From positions 1-64,000 of the forward strand of contig NZ_CP012479.1 in the NCBI RefSeq assembly GCF_001281315.1: a stretch of 64,000 nucleotides of DNA. Reading direction: 5' to 3'. The translations under genes and the position numbers were made by a program. Under the pieces are notes generated by a model. It worked only from the letters and a program-made list of their open reading frames with translations, was not told the DNA's origin and did not search any database. Positions 35,653 through 44,419 of the stretch are shown piece after piece (the first letter of the stretch is position 1; every line of letters starts with the position of its first letter). Source of the DNA: Arthrobacter sp. ERGS1:01 (GTDB taxonomy: Bacteria; Actinomycetota; Actinomycetes; Actinomycetales; Micrococcaceae).

Positions 35653-36223
35653 GCAAGCCACCCGCTTGTAGACCATCCGGCAGAACAGAGCGCACTGATA
35701 CTACCCGACCTGGAGCAAGGCGGGACTTGTCGGAGGCCTATCCGGTGAAGGTTCCACCTACGGAACTGCCATGGTTCCCAATCGAAGCTGGAATTCAACT
35801 GCCAAACGAGGTTAGCAGTCACTGCCGTCATGTTTCATTCGTGAGGGAGGGGGAGTGCCGGCGGGGACCGTCTCAGTTCTAAGGAACTGAGACGGTCCCC
35901 GCCGTCGTGGTCGTGTTCTTTTCAGCAGTGACGGCATGGACGGCAAGGCGCAGCCACCTCGGTCAGGCACAGGAACCTTGTGGACGAAAGGTGTTTTCAA
36001 GCGCCTGAAGGGATTCACGCTGAGGTGCTATCCGTTCTGACGCCACACCCGCCGGGCGCCGCGTACCCCAGAAACGGCATCCAAAACAGGCGCACATTGT
36101 TGCAGAATTTCGCGAATTGTAGAAACAAAGCGCTTTATTATCCATAGGAATAATTGATAGAATCGGGGTATAGCAACAGCCGAACATAACCAGAATTCAT
36201 ACGTAACGCAGGAGCTGATCCCT
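35653..36223. other. Intergenic region with a terminator hairpin
   Basis: About 570 bases with no gene I can support. It holds the 20-bp hairpin at 35860-35903 and the promoter region of the NrdH-like cassette. Confidence 0.4.
35860..35903. terminator. 20-bp perfect GC-rich hairpin
   Basis: GGCGGGGACCGTCTCAGTTC (35860-35879) pairs with its complement at 35884-35903 across a 4-base loop. It is a strong bidirectional terminator candidate between the lipoprotein segment and the NrdH-like cassette. Confidence 0.75.
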
Positions 36224-36481
36224 ATGGCTGTCACCATCTACTCGAAGCCCGCAGGTGGCTTTGGTTACACCAAGACCAGGGAACTCTTTAACGCTGCCGG
36301 CATCGAAAACGTCTTGGTAGACATCACCACCAACGCTGCCGCCCTGGAGTACGTCTCCGAAAAACGCGGCTATTCCCAGGCCCCGGTCGTCGTCTACGAA
36401 CGTGAGGGCACTGTCAATCACTGGTCGGGTCTGAACCCGCCGGAGATCAAGAAAATCATCACCATCGAGCAAGCAGCCTAG
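36224..36481 (+). CDS. NrdH/glutaredoxin-like protein lacking both active-site cysteines
   Basis: An 85-aa thioredoxin-fold protein. The strand MAVTIYSKPA, the cis-Pro region QAPVVVYE and the WSGLNPPEI motif are those of NrdH redoxins, which reduce class Ib ribonucleotide reductase. The redox motif C-x-x-C is replaced by Gly11-Gly-Phe-Gly14, and the whole protein has no cysteine. The codons are GGT at both places, one T-to-G change from TGT each. It therefore cannot work as a redoxin; it could be a binding or scaffolding relic, or a pseudogene with an intact frame. It heads a cassette with ssb and small plasmid-type genes. ATG 36224; upstream AGGAGCTGATCCCT. Confidence 0.85.
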   Translation: MAVTIYSKPAGGFGYTKTRELFNAAGIENVLVDITTNAAALEYVSEKRGYSQAPVVVYEREGTVNHWSGLNPPEIKKIITIEQAA

Positions 36482-36494
36482 GGGAGTGGACGCC

Positions 36495-36836
36495 ATGAGC
36501 GCACTGAAGACCTACTTAGACGAGGTTGCCTACGATCTTCCCCTCTATGACGAGGACGGCGAGCTGGACTACGAGGCCCACTGCCACCGCACTCAGCTCG
36601 CCCGGGGCCGGGATTTCGCCCACATGCTCGGGCTCACCGGGATCAGTGACTACGCAGAGAGTTTAATTCGCACGAGCTTCCCCGAACTCGAGGACGTCGC
36701 CGGTATTGCGGCTGCGTTGCGCAAGGCCCTGGTCGACCTCGGTTCAGCGGTTGATCAGTCCGACCCTGAAGGTCCGGCCTCTGAAACCCGAATGCAGACC
36801 TCAATCGAGACCGTCTGTACCGTCACCAGCAAGTAA
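36495..36836 (+). CDS. Conserved small acidic protein of mobile-element type
   Basis: A 113-aa acidic protein (TYLDEVAYDLPLYDEDGELDY at the start; ARGRDFAHMLGLTG in the middle). I do not recognise a named domain. ATG 36495 follows GGGGAG at 9 bases; a GTG nine bases upstream is in frame. It starts 13 bases after the NrdH-like gene and is followed 23 bases later by ssb, so the three are one operon. A function in DNA replication or transfer is only suggested by these neighbours. Confidence 0.7.
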   Translation: MSALKTYLDEVAYDLPLYDEDGELDYEAHCHRTQLARGRDFAHMLGLTGISDYAESLIRTSFPELEDVAGIAAALRKALVDLGSAVDQSDPEGPASETRMQTSIETVCTVTSK

Positions 36837-36859
36837 GACAATAGAAAAGGAGCACGATC

Positions 36860-37395
36860 ATGGCAGGCGAAACTACCATCGCCGTGATCGGAACCCACGA
36901 CAGTTGCGACATCCGGGTCAGCGGTAGCGAACTTCACCGTCGCATCGACGCCGCGGACCTTTGACCGCCAGAGTAACGAGTGGAAGGACGGGGAAACCCT
37001 GTTCCTCCGAGCCTCTATCTGGCGTGAAGCGGCTGAGAACGTGGCCGAGTCCCTCACGAAGGGAACCCGCGTCATTGTCAGCGGCCGGCTTAAGTCCCGG
37101 ACCTACGACACGAAGGAAGGCGAAAAGCGCACCGTCATGGAGTTGGAGGTCGATGAGATCGGGCCCTCGCTGCGCTAGGCGAACGCCAAGATCAACCGCC
37201 CCCAACGCAGCAGCGGTCAGGGCACCGGCGGCGCCACACCGGCAAACCAGGGCAACCCGGCCGGAAACGGCCAGTCACGACCGGGCCAGGCGGCATCATC
37301 CTTCCCCCCCGGCGAACGACCCGTGGGCCGTTCCCAGCGGCCAGGGCGATGGCGGGTGGGGGAGTGGGCCGACCTCCGACGAGCCCCCGTTCTAA
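36860..37395 (+). pseudogene. ssb: Single-stranded DNA-binding protein gene, broken (copy 1)
   Basis: ATG 36860 behind AAAAGGAG starts [11 protein letters not shown], the SSB N-terminus. Near 36893-36915 the frame shifts; the OB-fold continues as [35 protein letters not shown] and [20 protein letters not shown] at 37174-37176 stands where Tyr is expected (GPSLR-stop-ANAKINR). The Gly/Gln-rich linker then shifts frame once more near 37310, and the acidic tail ends SDEPPF, the SSB tip that binds partner proteins. So there are at least two indels and one stop. A chromosomal ssb must exist elsewhere. A second remnant lies at 44420-44863. Confidence 0.85.
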
Positions 37396-37405
37396 ACTCC
37401 GCTCA

Positions 37406-37437
37406 TGTCGGGGCCAGGCCATAGTCTGGCCCCGACA
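37406..37437 (+). terminator. 12-bp hairpin after ssb copy 1
   Basis: TGTCGGGGCCAG (37406-37417) pairs with CTGGCCCCGACA (37426-37437), 11 bases after the ssb stop. The equivalent hairpin after ssb copy 2 is at 44874-44909. Confidence 0.75.
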
Positions 37438-37478
37438 CCCCTATTTTCTGCGTAAGACCGAACTGTGAGGATGAAGCC

Positions 37479-37901
37479 ATGATCCATAACGATGAACTCC
37501 GGGCCTGGGCCAAAGATGCATACACCACCGAAGCCGCGACCGAACTTTTGATCAGGGCTTTTGGGGGACGCTTCGCGAGCCTTGGGAAACCCTGGGTCAA
37601 GAAAGAAAAAGACACCGAGAATGCGTGGATCAATTTCGAGCAGATCCCAGACCGCCTGGGTGGACTCTCCGGAGGGGAACGGCGGTTGCTGCTCCTAGCC
37701 GCGTCTATCGCTGAAGTGGATTTCGATCTGGTGCTCGGTGACGTCCTTCCTGGCCTTGATCGGCCGGTACTTGACCTGGTGTTGGCAGCGGTGGCCCACG
37801 CCGGCGGCAGCCACGAACACTCCGATCTCATCACCAACACAGACGGCACGGACTCCATTAGGCGTTTGTCCTCGCTGTACCCGTGGCCCAATGAAGGCTA
37901 A
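37479..37901 (+). CDS. Conserved small protein of the duplicated cassette (copy 1)
   Basis: A 140-aa protein of unknown function. Features: ELRAWAKDAYTTEAATELLIRAFGGRF at the start, and a C-terminal LVLAAVAHAGGSHEHSDLITN then LSSLYPWP. The paralogue at 44948-45382 shares this layout with roughly 65% identity by eye. ATG 37479 has AGGATGAAGCC in front. It overlaps the ribbon-helix-helix-like gene by 11 bases, so the two are translationally coupled. No catalytic motif is obvious. Confidence 0.8.
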   Translation: MIHNDELRAWAKDAYTTEAATELLIRAFGGRFASLGKPWVKKEKDTENAWINFEQIPDRLGGLSGGERRLLLLAASIAEVDFDLVLGDVLPGLDRPVLDLVLAAVAHAGGSHEHSDLITNTDGTDSIRRLSSLYPWPNEG

Positions 37902-38148
37902 ACGGTCCCCGAGTTTTAGCCTGTCCCTGCCCGTCGAAACCGCGGATCAGGTACGTGCCGTGCAACAAGCTGTGGGAGCCCAGGAAGGCTATGCCTCCGT
38001 CAACGATCTCCTGACAGCGGCGGTGAATCGGGAGTTTCGCCGGCTACAACGCAAACACAACGGCGGTAAGCCCTGGCCGGGGATCCCGGCCGGAGTCATC
38101 CGGCCAGGCATGCGCACCAAAGAAGAAACCCGGGGAAGTGGGAAATAG
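37891..38148 (+). CDS. Ribbon-helix-helix-like small protein (copy 1)
   Basis: An 85-aa basic protein. The N-terminal SPSFSLSLPVETADQVRAV followed by ASVNDLLTAAVNREFRRLQR has the beta-helix-helix shape of ParG/CopG-type DNA binders, which act in plasmid partition or as repressors; no family match could be tested. The C-terminus (GIPAGVIRPGMRTKEETR) is basic and Gly/Pro rich. ATG 37891 lies inside the end of the preceding gene. Its first 84 bases after the start region (37905-37988) are identical to 45386-45469 of copy 2. Confidence 0.7.
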   Translation: MKAKRSPSFSLSLPVETADQVRAVQQAVGAQEGYASVNDLLTAAVNREFRRLQRKHNGGKPWPGIPAGVIRPGMRTKEETRGSGK

Positions 38149-38641
38149 AGACTTTCCCGATTTTTCGCGTAGCTTTGGCAGCAGGAACCGTGGGTTCCAG
38201 CTACTTGCCACAGCGCAAATTCGCCAACCCTAGCAGATCTCGCATCAGGGAAACGGTCGACTTGTTCCTGTCTTCCGCAGCTTCGATCGGCGCAGAGGGG
38301 ACCTGTCGCCCCAGAGTTAAGCGGAAGTGCCCCGGCTGCGGGGGGCTTTGTCCGGATCGTGGTCATTTCACGAAGTTGATGTTGCCTCAGACCATTATTG
38401 TCATATAGTTTCCCGGGCGGCCCCGCCTCTCGTTCTCCCCCGGACGGTCGTGGGGCCGGATCAAAAAGATGGCCCTGTCGGCATTGCCCCACGCTGTGTC
38501 GGCAGGGCATTTTGGTGCCTGAAGGTCGACCGTCCGTGGCAGGTGGTAGCGGGCCGTCAATGAGTTGATTGTCGGTTTCGATATGGCGATGCGGGGCGGG
38601 TGTCGTCACAGCGCAACATTGGCCAATTCACCCCCTCTCAA
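38149..38641. other. Intergenic region, no gene seen
   Basis: About 490 bases without a credible gene. The last 20 bases lead into the GlxR/Crp-type site and the regulator promoter. Confidence 0.35.
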
Positions 38642-38657
38642 TGTGATCTAATTCACA
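38642..38657. promoter_or_regulatory. GlxR/Crp-type binding site
   Basis: TGTGATCTAATTCACA matches the actinobacterial GlxR/Crp consensus TGTGANNTANNTCACA at every fixed position. It lies 42 bases upstream of the LuxR-type regulator start, so cAMP-dependent control of that gene is likely. Confidence 0.75.
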
Positions 38658-38698
38658 GTGCGAACACTGTTTGGGTGCGGACTGAGATGGGGCATGTA

Positions 38699-39364
38699 AT
38701 GAATGTGGTGACCGCGGAGGAGTCGTCGGTTATTCGTCTGGCGTTAGTCGGTTGTGACTACCTCACCGGCTTGGGGTTGAGTCACATCCTGGCCGGGGCG
38801 CCGTTTCTTCAAATCGTGGGTGCGGTCGAAAAAGCGCAGGACGCTCTCCAGCTGCCGGGCGTTGGTCCTCTGCATCTGGTCTTGGTGGAGGCCGGCATGG
38901 GAAAGGCCGAGGCTATTCGGACGTGCGCAGAACTTGCCGCGTTCCCGCAATCGCCAAGGGTAGTGATGTTGGGCAATTTTGACGAACAGACTACCGGGGA
39001 ACTGATCATGGCTGGGGCTGCAGCGATCCTTACCCCGGCGGGAGTGACGGGCGACCTGCCGGCAATATTGCGGGTGGTTCACCAAGGCGGGGTACTCATA
39101 CCGGGTGCTCGGGGCTACCCCTCGGCCGGAGCTGAGGAGTCGAATGAAACCCGGCGGTTCAAGGACTCTTATGCCAGGCTTAGTGTCCGAGAATGCGCGG
39201 TGGCTAATGGGATCGCTGAGGGCTTGTCCAACGCGGACCTGGGACGCAGGCTTCAACTGAGCGAAGCCAGCATCAAAGTCGCGGTTTCTCAGGTCATGAT
39301 CAAGGTGGGGGTTCGCAACCGTGTCCAGCTCGCCGTTCTTGCGACGAAAGCTCAATCCAACTAA
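38699..39364 (+). CDS. LuxR-type regulator with an atypical receiver domain
   Basis: About 221 aa. Residues 10-125 have a response-regulator fold (IRLALVGCDYLTGLGL, LVLVEAGM, VVMLGNFDEQTTGELIMAGAAAILTP), but the phosphorylated Asp is replaced by Glu (LVLVE where LLLLD is usual) and the acidic pocket keeps a single Asp. The C-terminal HTH (ARLSVRECAVANGIAEGLSNADLGRRLQLSEASIKVAVSQVM) is a normal LuxR/GerE domain. It therefore may act without phosphorylation. The ATG at 38699 follows GGGG at 8 bases; 38687 is possible. No kinase gene is adjacent. A Crp-type site precedes it. Confidence 0.82.
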   Translation: MNVVTAEESSVIRLALVGCDYLTGLGLSHILAGAPFLQIVGAVEKAQDALQLPGVGPLHLVLVEAGMGKAEAIRTCAELAAFPQSPRVVMLGNFDEQTTGELIMAGAAAILTPAGVTGDLPAILRVVHQGGVLIPGARGYPSAGAEESNETRRFKDSYARLSVRECAVANGIAEGLSNADLGRRLQLSEASIKVAVSQVMIKVGVRNRVQLAVLATKAQSN

Positions 39365-39545
39365 CAGCGATGCTCCCCGGTCGTACCCGCGCGAGCGGAT
39401 AGTAGACGCCCTACTCTCCCCAATCGCGCAACGCTCACGCCCTGGCTAGGCCTTGGTGCCCACCTAATGGTCTCGAAGCATGGTTGCTCAGAATCGGGGC
39501 CCAGTCGGAGGAGCACTTCCTGGCTGGAAGCGAGGCAGCTTGTGA

Positions 39546-39600
39546 CTAGTTGGTCGGCGTGATGGTGACGTTGTCGGCGGCGCAATACATTTGTTGGCCA
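39546..39600 (-). pseudogene. C-terminal scrap of the 82-aa cassette protein
   Basis: The minus strand reads QQMYCAADNVTITPTN-stop, nearly the same as the end of the gene at 45698-45946 (RQMYCATDNVTITPIN). The rest of the gene is missing. It shows that the first cassette once also carried this gene in the same relative place. Confidence 0.6.
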
Positions 39601-39605
39601 AGCCC

Positions 39606-40556
39606 ATCACCAAGCCCGAGCGGGTCACCTTGACGATCATGGTCACCGCGTAGGAAACCTCGATCATCCGCACGAGCTGGTGACACGTCGACGCCGATCA
39701 CAGCTACTACCTGACCCAGCTTGCGGAACGGGGATAAAGTCTCAGTGACGTCGAAAAGCCGATGCTCACCAAGTAAGAGGGCAAAGAGAAGGAGCGCACC
39801 AAGCTAACCGAAATGGCTTGGTGCCGCGCTCTACTCTTGCCCAAGGTTTAACACCCCGCACTCATCGAGACCAACCAGGCGGGCTGGTTTTGAAAACGGT
39901 GCCGCCACCTTTGAGTGCCCTACCTCGGCAATCACGGTTGGTGCCGTCACCGGCACTGGCCTACCACCTCGAGCGGGTGGTTGCCTAACGTGTCGGGTAG
40001 GTGGGTTCGAGTGGAGGAAGGAGCTTGACTCGGCTCTTGTCGTAGTAGGCGCACAGGCCATCCAGTGGGAAATGGACGGCGACACAGAAGACTTGGGCAC
40101 TGCCGCCAACGTTTACACCGAGGGAGAGAACCTCCCCGAAATCGTCGCGGCCTTCGACCTTGACTCGCTGACGAGGAGGACGTGAAGCTTCGGAAATAGT
40201 CATCCCTTAGTGTCGCCCAAGAATTGTCGGTCGTGGCGGATGTTGTGAAATGTGGCGGCCGGTTTCGCCGTCACAAGAAGGGGTTGAGTGCCTGGCCGGG
40301 TGGGGAGCGTGGGAATTGGCCGTGCCGGCATCCACGGCGGGTCGGACTGGGCCATGCAACAAGAGGTGCGCTTACCTTTTTACATCACCCAGTGGGGACG
40401 AGCTCCCTATCGCGAAAGCCTCAAGACTTGGCATGTTCCCCGCGTTTTGAACGCCCGAGAGACAAACCTTTCGTTTGGCTCCGCGGCGGCTTCAGCCGGT
40501 CGTCGCAAGAGGAGGTAGCTCTGGCGGCTATGCAGCGTTTGGTGCCGCGCGGCCGG
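39606..40556. other. Degenerate region with a possible gene tail
   Basis: No intact gene. A plus-strand stretch at about 40040-40184 reads AIQWEMDGDTEDLGTAANVY then ENLPEIVAAFDLD before a stop, a plausible tail of an unknown protein without a start. The rest shows only short frames. Confidence 0.35.
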
Positions 40557-41558
40557 CTATTCTCCACGCCAAAGTGGAAGGGGAACCAGACCGCAGCTTC
40601 GTCCCGTCTCGTCCAGGAGGTGGCCAAGCCGCTTGTAGTTGCGGATTACCGCCTGCCGGGAGATAACAGTGCTTTGTGGAGCACGGATTGCTAGCTCTCG
40701 TTCGTGGCCCTGTACCTCCAGATAGTCCCGAACCCACAATGTCACGACTAGGTTTTGGGCGCCCAAAACCTGTGCGCTGAGACGACAGCTGGGCAGGTCG
40801 GCGAAGTACCCGCCCACAGCGTCTACCTGGGTCGCCGGAACATTGAGTACCAGCGTCACCTCCCGAAGGTCCTGCTGGAAGGCCATGGACGTATCGCACC
40901 TGAGGGCCACGTAGCCTGTTGCAAGAAAGCGCTCTAGGCGCCGCTTGGCCGTCTGCGGGGAGACGCCGCAAGCGGCGCCCAGTTCCGCCCAGGTGGCCCG
41001 CCCGTCGCGAGCAAGTTCCTCCAGCAACACCGCATCCAGCCGGTCCGGTTGGAACTCTTGTTGCGGTACCTGACGGCCGGCGGCAACGGCTCGCGCCCGC
41101 CCGGGTTCTAGGGTTCCGTGGCGCCAATCGGTGGCCTGCCGGTACAGCTTGGTGATAAGAACGATCTCTCTGCCGGTCACGCCCGGCAGGTCTGCGAACG
41201 AACCTGTGAGGATGTCCATCAGGGCCTCGTGGCTGGAGGCAAAACAGTCAATGAAGAAATCGTGCGCACCCGAGACCAAGGACACGGTGCCGAAGGCCGG
41301 CTCTGCGCAGAGCCGATGGACAAGTGCCTCGTGGTCAGCTGGCGAGGACGAGAGGTAGATGAATGCCGACCAACCCACACGGGGGTAGCGCGGCCCCGGA
41401 GCGGGTGTGACCCAGGCCAAGCCTTGTTCTGCCAGAGCGCTCCAATGGCGGGCGATAGTGGGGGCGGAAAGATTGAGGGCATCAGCAACCCGGGCCCAAT
41501 CCGCGCGGGGATTGACCTGAAGGGCATTTACGATTTCAAGATCTAGCTCCGATAGCAT
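40557..41558 (-). CDS. Lrp/AsnC-family regulator with two DNA-binding and two ligand-binding units
   Basis: A 333-aa tandem Lrp protein, double the usual 150 aa. The first HTH is at residues about 1-55 (LSELDLEIVNALQVNPRADW, ALNLSAPTIARHWSAL), followed by an AsnC-type sensor domain. A second HTH at about 170-215 (RLDAVLLEELARDGRATWAEL, GVSPQTAKRRLERF) is followed by a second sensor domain. Such fused Lrp proteins occur in actinobacteria. It is divergent from the MFS-peptidase operon starting at 41685 and is its probable regulator, with an amino acid or peptide as effector. Confidence 0.88.
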   Translation of the reverse strand: MLSELDLEIVNALQVNPRADWARVADALNLSAPTIARHWSALAEQGLAWVTPAPGPRYPRVGWSAFIYLSSSPADHEALVHRLCAEPAFGTVSLVSGAHDFFIDCFASSHEALMDILTGSFADLPGVTGREIVLITKLYRQATDWRHGTLEPGRARAVAAGRQVPQQEFQPDRLDAVLLEELARDGRATWAELGAACGVSPQTAKRRLERFLATGYVALRCDTSMAFQQDLREVTLVLNVPATQVDAVGGYFADLPSCRLSAQVLGAQNLVVTLWVRDYLEVQGHERELAIRAPQSTVISRQAVIRNYKRLGHLLDETGRSCGLVPLPLWRGE

Positions 41559-41651
41559 GATTGATTCTTACATTTTTGATGGACTGATCACTATTTCAAA
41601 CATTTTTGACGTGACATGTGGGCGTGAAGATAGTGTTGTGACTCGCGCCAC

Positions 41652-41669
41652 TTGGGCGCAAGCGCCCAA
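41652..41669. promoter_or_regulatory. TTGGGCGC palindrome in the Lrp/MFS gap
   Basis: TTGGGCGC-AA-GCGCCCAA is a perfect 8-2-8 inverted repeat 16 bases before the MFS start codon. It could be an operator or a 5'-leader hairpin. Confidence 0.5.
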
Positions 41670-41684
41670 ACCGTAAGGATGCAC

Positions 41685-43106
41685 ATGGGAAACAAGACAG
41701 CCCCACCGGCCGCGGCGGCCATAGCGAGACGAACCGTCGTGGGCATGATCGTGGCGATGGCTCTGATCGAATCACTCAGCGGCGTCACTCAGGGATATTT
41801 GAATCCCATCCTGCCCGCTCTCGGGCCGGTCTTTTCGATCGATGATCCGACGATCAACGGCATCTTCTTGATCTCCAACGTCAGCTTTGCCGTCCTCACA
41901 CCGATCATCTCCCGGCTCGGTGACAGTTATGGATACCGGCTCGTGCTCCGCGGGTCGACAGGCATTGTCACTGCCGGCGTGCTCATGATGGCCCTTTGGC
42001 CTTCTCTGTGGACCGTGACGGTAGGTGTTGTCATGCTTACCTGCGTCGTGGGGTTCATTCCACTCATGATGGGCATCTTGAGGGTGACCAGCCCCGGACA
42101 AACCCGCACGGGCGTCAGCGTGATGATCGGCATGCTGATGATCATGGTTGGCCTGGGAGGCTTGCTGGCCGGGATCGTTGGAGTCACCCACCCCACCCTT
42201 GGGTTCTGGGTGGCGGTCCCGTTCGCCATTGTGGCCCTGGTCTGCTCCTTCCTGCTGCCTGACGCTGGGACGCCCACACGGGAGGGGCTCGCTCTCGCAC
42301 CCTTGATGGCATGTTCCCTGGGGTTGATCGGCCTTGTGGTCGCGCTGTCGATGGGCCCGGATTGGGGCTGGCTGGATGCCCGGACGATCGGCTCGGGACT
42401 ACTGGGGCTGGCGTTGCTGGTCGTATGGATCGCCATTGACGTCCGAAGCCTCCCGGCCAGGAAGAGGTTCGTGGACCTGCGCATGCTCGCCAATCCGCGG
42501 ATCCGCACCGTATCTCTGGCGACCTTCTTCTTCGGGTTCGCCTCCATCAGCTACTTCGGCACGAACGGAATCTTCCTGCACGCGAACCCGGACAAGGCCG
42601 GCTACGGATTCGCATTCAGTTCACTCATGATTGCCATCATCTTGGCCGGAGCATCCGTGTTCTCGCTCCTGTCCTCATTGTTAACCGCCCCCTTGCTGAG
42701 GGTGATTGGCGAGCGTGCAACCCTGGTTCTCGCCGGTCTGCTGTTGGCCGGAGGTTTTATGGTCATGGCGGTGGCCCATGGTTCCTTCGTAGCGTATTGT
42801 GCCGGGTTTGCGATGTTCAATATCAGCCTTGGGATGTATCAGGCGGGGACACGGGCGTTGTCGGTGGAAGGTGTCCCGCTAGCGGAGACTTCAACGGCGG
42901 CCGGGCTCAATGAGTTGGCCTTATCAGTCGGGGTAGCCGTGGGTGCTGCCGTGGTGAAAATGATTTCGTCCTCGTTCGCTGTCTCCGGTCACATCAGTGA
43001 AAGCGGCCTCTCCGTCATTTGGGGAACCCTAGCCGTTGCCGCCTTGATCGCGGCGGCAGCTTCCACCCTGTATCCCAAGCGCCATGCCGTTGGAGTCCTG
43101 TCATGA
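41685..43106 (+). CDS. MFS transporter
   Basis: A 473-aa carrier with fourteen predicted helices (DHA2-like size). Motif A-like loop RLGDSYGYRLVL follows helix 2. ATG 41685 has TAAGGA 6 bases upstream; an ATG six bases earlier overlaps that site. The stop overlaps the ATG of the M20 peptidase gene (ATGA), so the two are translated together. Uptake of the peptidase substrate or export of its product is likely; which one is not visible. Confidence 0.85.
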   Translation: MGNKTAPPAAAAIARRTVVGMIVAMALIESLSGVTQGYLNPILPALGPVFSIDDPTINGIFLISNVSFAVLTPIISRLGDSYGYRLVLRGSTGIVTAGVLMMALWPSLWTVTVGVVMLTCVVGFIPLMMGILRVTSPGQTRTGVSVMIGMLMIMVGLGGLLAGIVGVTHPTLGFWVAVPFAIVALVCSFLLPDAGTPTREGLALAPLMACSLGLIGLVVALSMGPDWGWLDARTIGSGLLGLALLVVWIAIDVRSLPARKRFVDLRMLANPRIRTVSLATFFFGFASISYFGTNGIFLHANPDKAGYGFAFSSLMIAIILAGASVFSLLSSLLTAPLLRVIGERATLVLAGLLLAGGFMVMAVAHGSFVAYCAGFAMFNISLGMYQAGTRALSVEGVPLAETSTAAGLNELALSVGVAVGAAVVKMISSSFAVSGHISESGLSVIWGTLAVAALIAAAASTLYPKRHAVGVLS

Positions 43107-44362
43107 ATACACATGCCCCTCGGGTTTCCGCTTCCCGGTCGGCGGCATTCGACAGTGCCTCCGCCGTGGGGATCGAGGCCAGGATGGCAGCAGCGTTGGA
43201 GCATTGGCAGTCCGAGGTCATCGACCTGAGCCACGCAATTCACGCCGATCCCGAACCCAGCGGGGAGGAGCTTCGAGCCGCCAGACGGGTTTCCTCGCTG
43301 CTGACAGCAGCCGGTTTCACCTTCGATGCCATCCAGCCCGAACTCCCAGCCTCTTTCAGTGCACGATTAGGCTCCGGTTCGCTGGTAGTGGCGCTCTGTA
43401 TTGAATACGACGCACTTCCAGGCATTGGACATGCCTGCGGGCACAATGTAAACGCGGCGTCAGCCGTGGGGGCGGCCCTCGTGCTCGCTGCCGTGGCCGA
43501 TGACCTTGGCATCACCGTCAAGGTCCTGGGCACCCCGGCTGAGGAGACCACCGGCGGCAAGGTCGACCTGATCAACGAAGGATTCTTTGACGATGTCTCG
43601 ATGGCCATGATGGCCCATGCCGGCGCCGAGGACGTAGTGGGAAGCACCTCGCTGGCGGTAAACATGTGGAATGTGCTCTACGAGGGACGCCCAGCACACG
43701 CCGCAGCAGCACCCGATCAGGGCATCAACGCCCTGGACGCACTGGTGGTGGCCCAAGTTGCCGTTTCGTTGGCGAGGCAACAGCTTCCGCCGGGATCCAT
43801 TGTCTCGCTCATCGTGACCGAAGGCGGAAGCGCGGTTAACGTCATACCAGAACGCGCCCGGGCCAGCGTGGAAATGCGTTCCCCCACCGTGGCCGGCCTG
43901 AGTGTCATCGAGAATCGCGTGCGGCGTTGTCTGGAGGCCGGAGCACACGCCAGTGGCAGCACACTCACAATCACCCCAGCGGGCCATGCCTTTGTAGAAT
44001 TGCGGCAGGACTCCTTCCTCTCCGAGGCCTACGGCAAGGCCATGGTGACACGGGGGCGGGACGTCCGCTACAGCGAAGCGCCAGTAGCCTCCACGGACAT
44101 GGGCAACGTCTCCCACCTGGTGCCAAGCATTCACCCGCTGCTCGGCTACGACGTGGGCGGGGCCGTCCACCACACTGCAGAGTTTGCCGAGCACGGGGCA
44201 TCGATCTCCGCGGACCAGGCGGTGATCGACGGCGCATTCGGTCTGGCGGTGGCCGCCAGCGCAGCGGCCTCGGACCCGCTGCAACGTCAACGGCTACTTG
44301 GCAACACCACCGAAAAAACCCCACCATTCCCTACGTTGGCTGAGCCCTTCCCCCGGGTCTAA
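43103..44362 (+). CDS. M20-family metallopeptidase/amidohydrolase (M20D, amidase type)
   Basis: A 419-aa zinc hydrolase of N-acyl or peptide bonds. Metal-binding motifs are readable: CGHNVNAAS (Cys/His), EETTGG (the Glu-Glu pair), MMAHAG (His) and a C-terminal HHTAEFAEHG. This arrangement fits the IAA-amino-acid hydrolase/aminobenzoyl-glutamate hydrolase branch. The dimerisation lid is in the middle (MWNVLYEGRPAHAAAAPDQG). It overlaps the MFS gene and is probably part of an import-and-cleave unit for N-acyl amino acids or dipeptides under the divergent Lrp protein. Confidence 0.88.
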   Translation: MNTHAPRVSASRSAAFDSASAVGIEARMAAALEHWQSEVIDLSHAIHADPEPSGEELRAARRVSSLLTAAGFTFDAIQPELPASFSARLGSGSLVVALCIEYDALPGIGHACGHNVNAASAVGAALVLAAVADDLGITVKVLGTPAEETTGGKVDLINEGFFDDVSMAMMAHAGAEDVVGSTSLAVNMWNVLYEGRPAHAAAAPDQGINALDALVVAQVAVSLARQQLPPGSIVSLIVTEGGSAVNVIPERARASVEMRSPTVAGLSVIENRVRRCLEAGAHASGSTLTITPAGHAFVELRQDSFLSEAYGKAMVTRGRDVRYSEAPVASTDMGNVSHLVPSIHPLLGYDVGGAVHHTAEFAEHGASISADQAVIDGAFGLAVAASAAASDPLQRQRLLGNTTEKTPPFPTLAEPFPRV

Positions 44363-44419
44363 CCAACCCTGACCCTAGTGAAGATTGCAACACTATCTGG
44401 TTAGGGACATTATCCAAGT

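Noticed and set aside
40480..40515. Sequence resembling the IS30 end (TTCAGCCGGTCGTCGCA)
   Set aside because: Only about 14 bases agree, no second end or transposase sequence is nearby; not enough to call an element.
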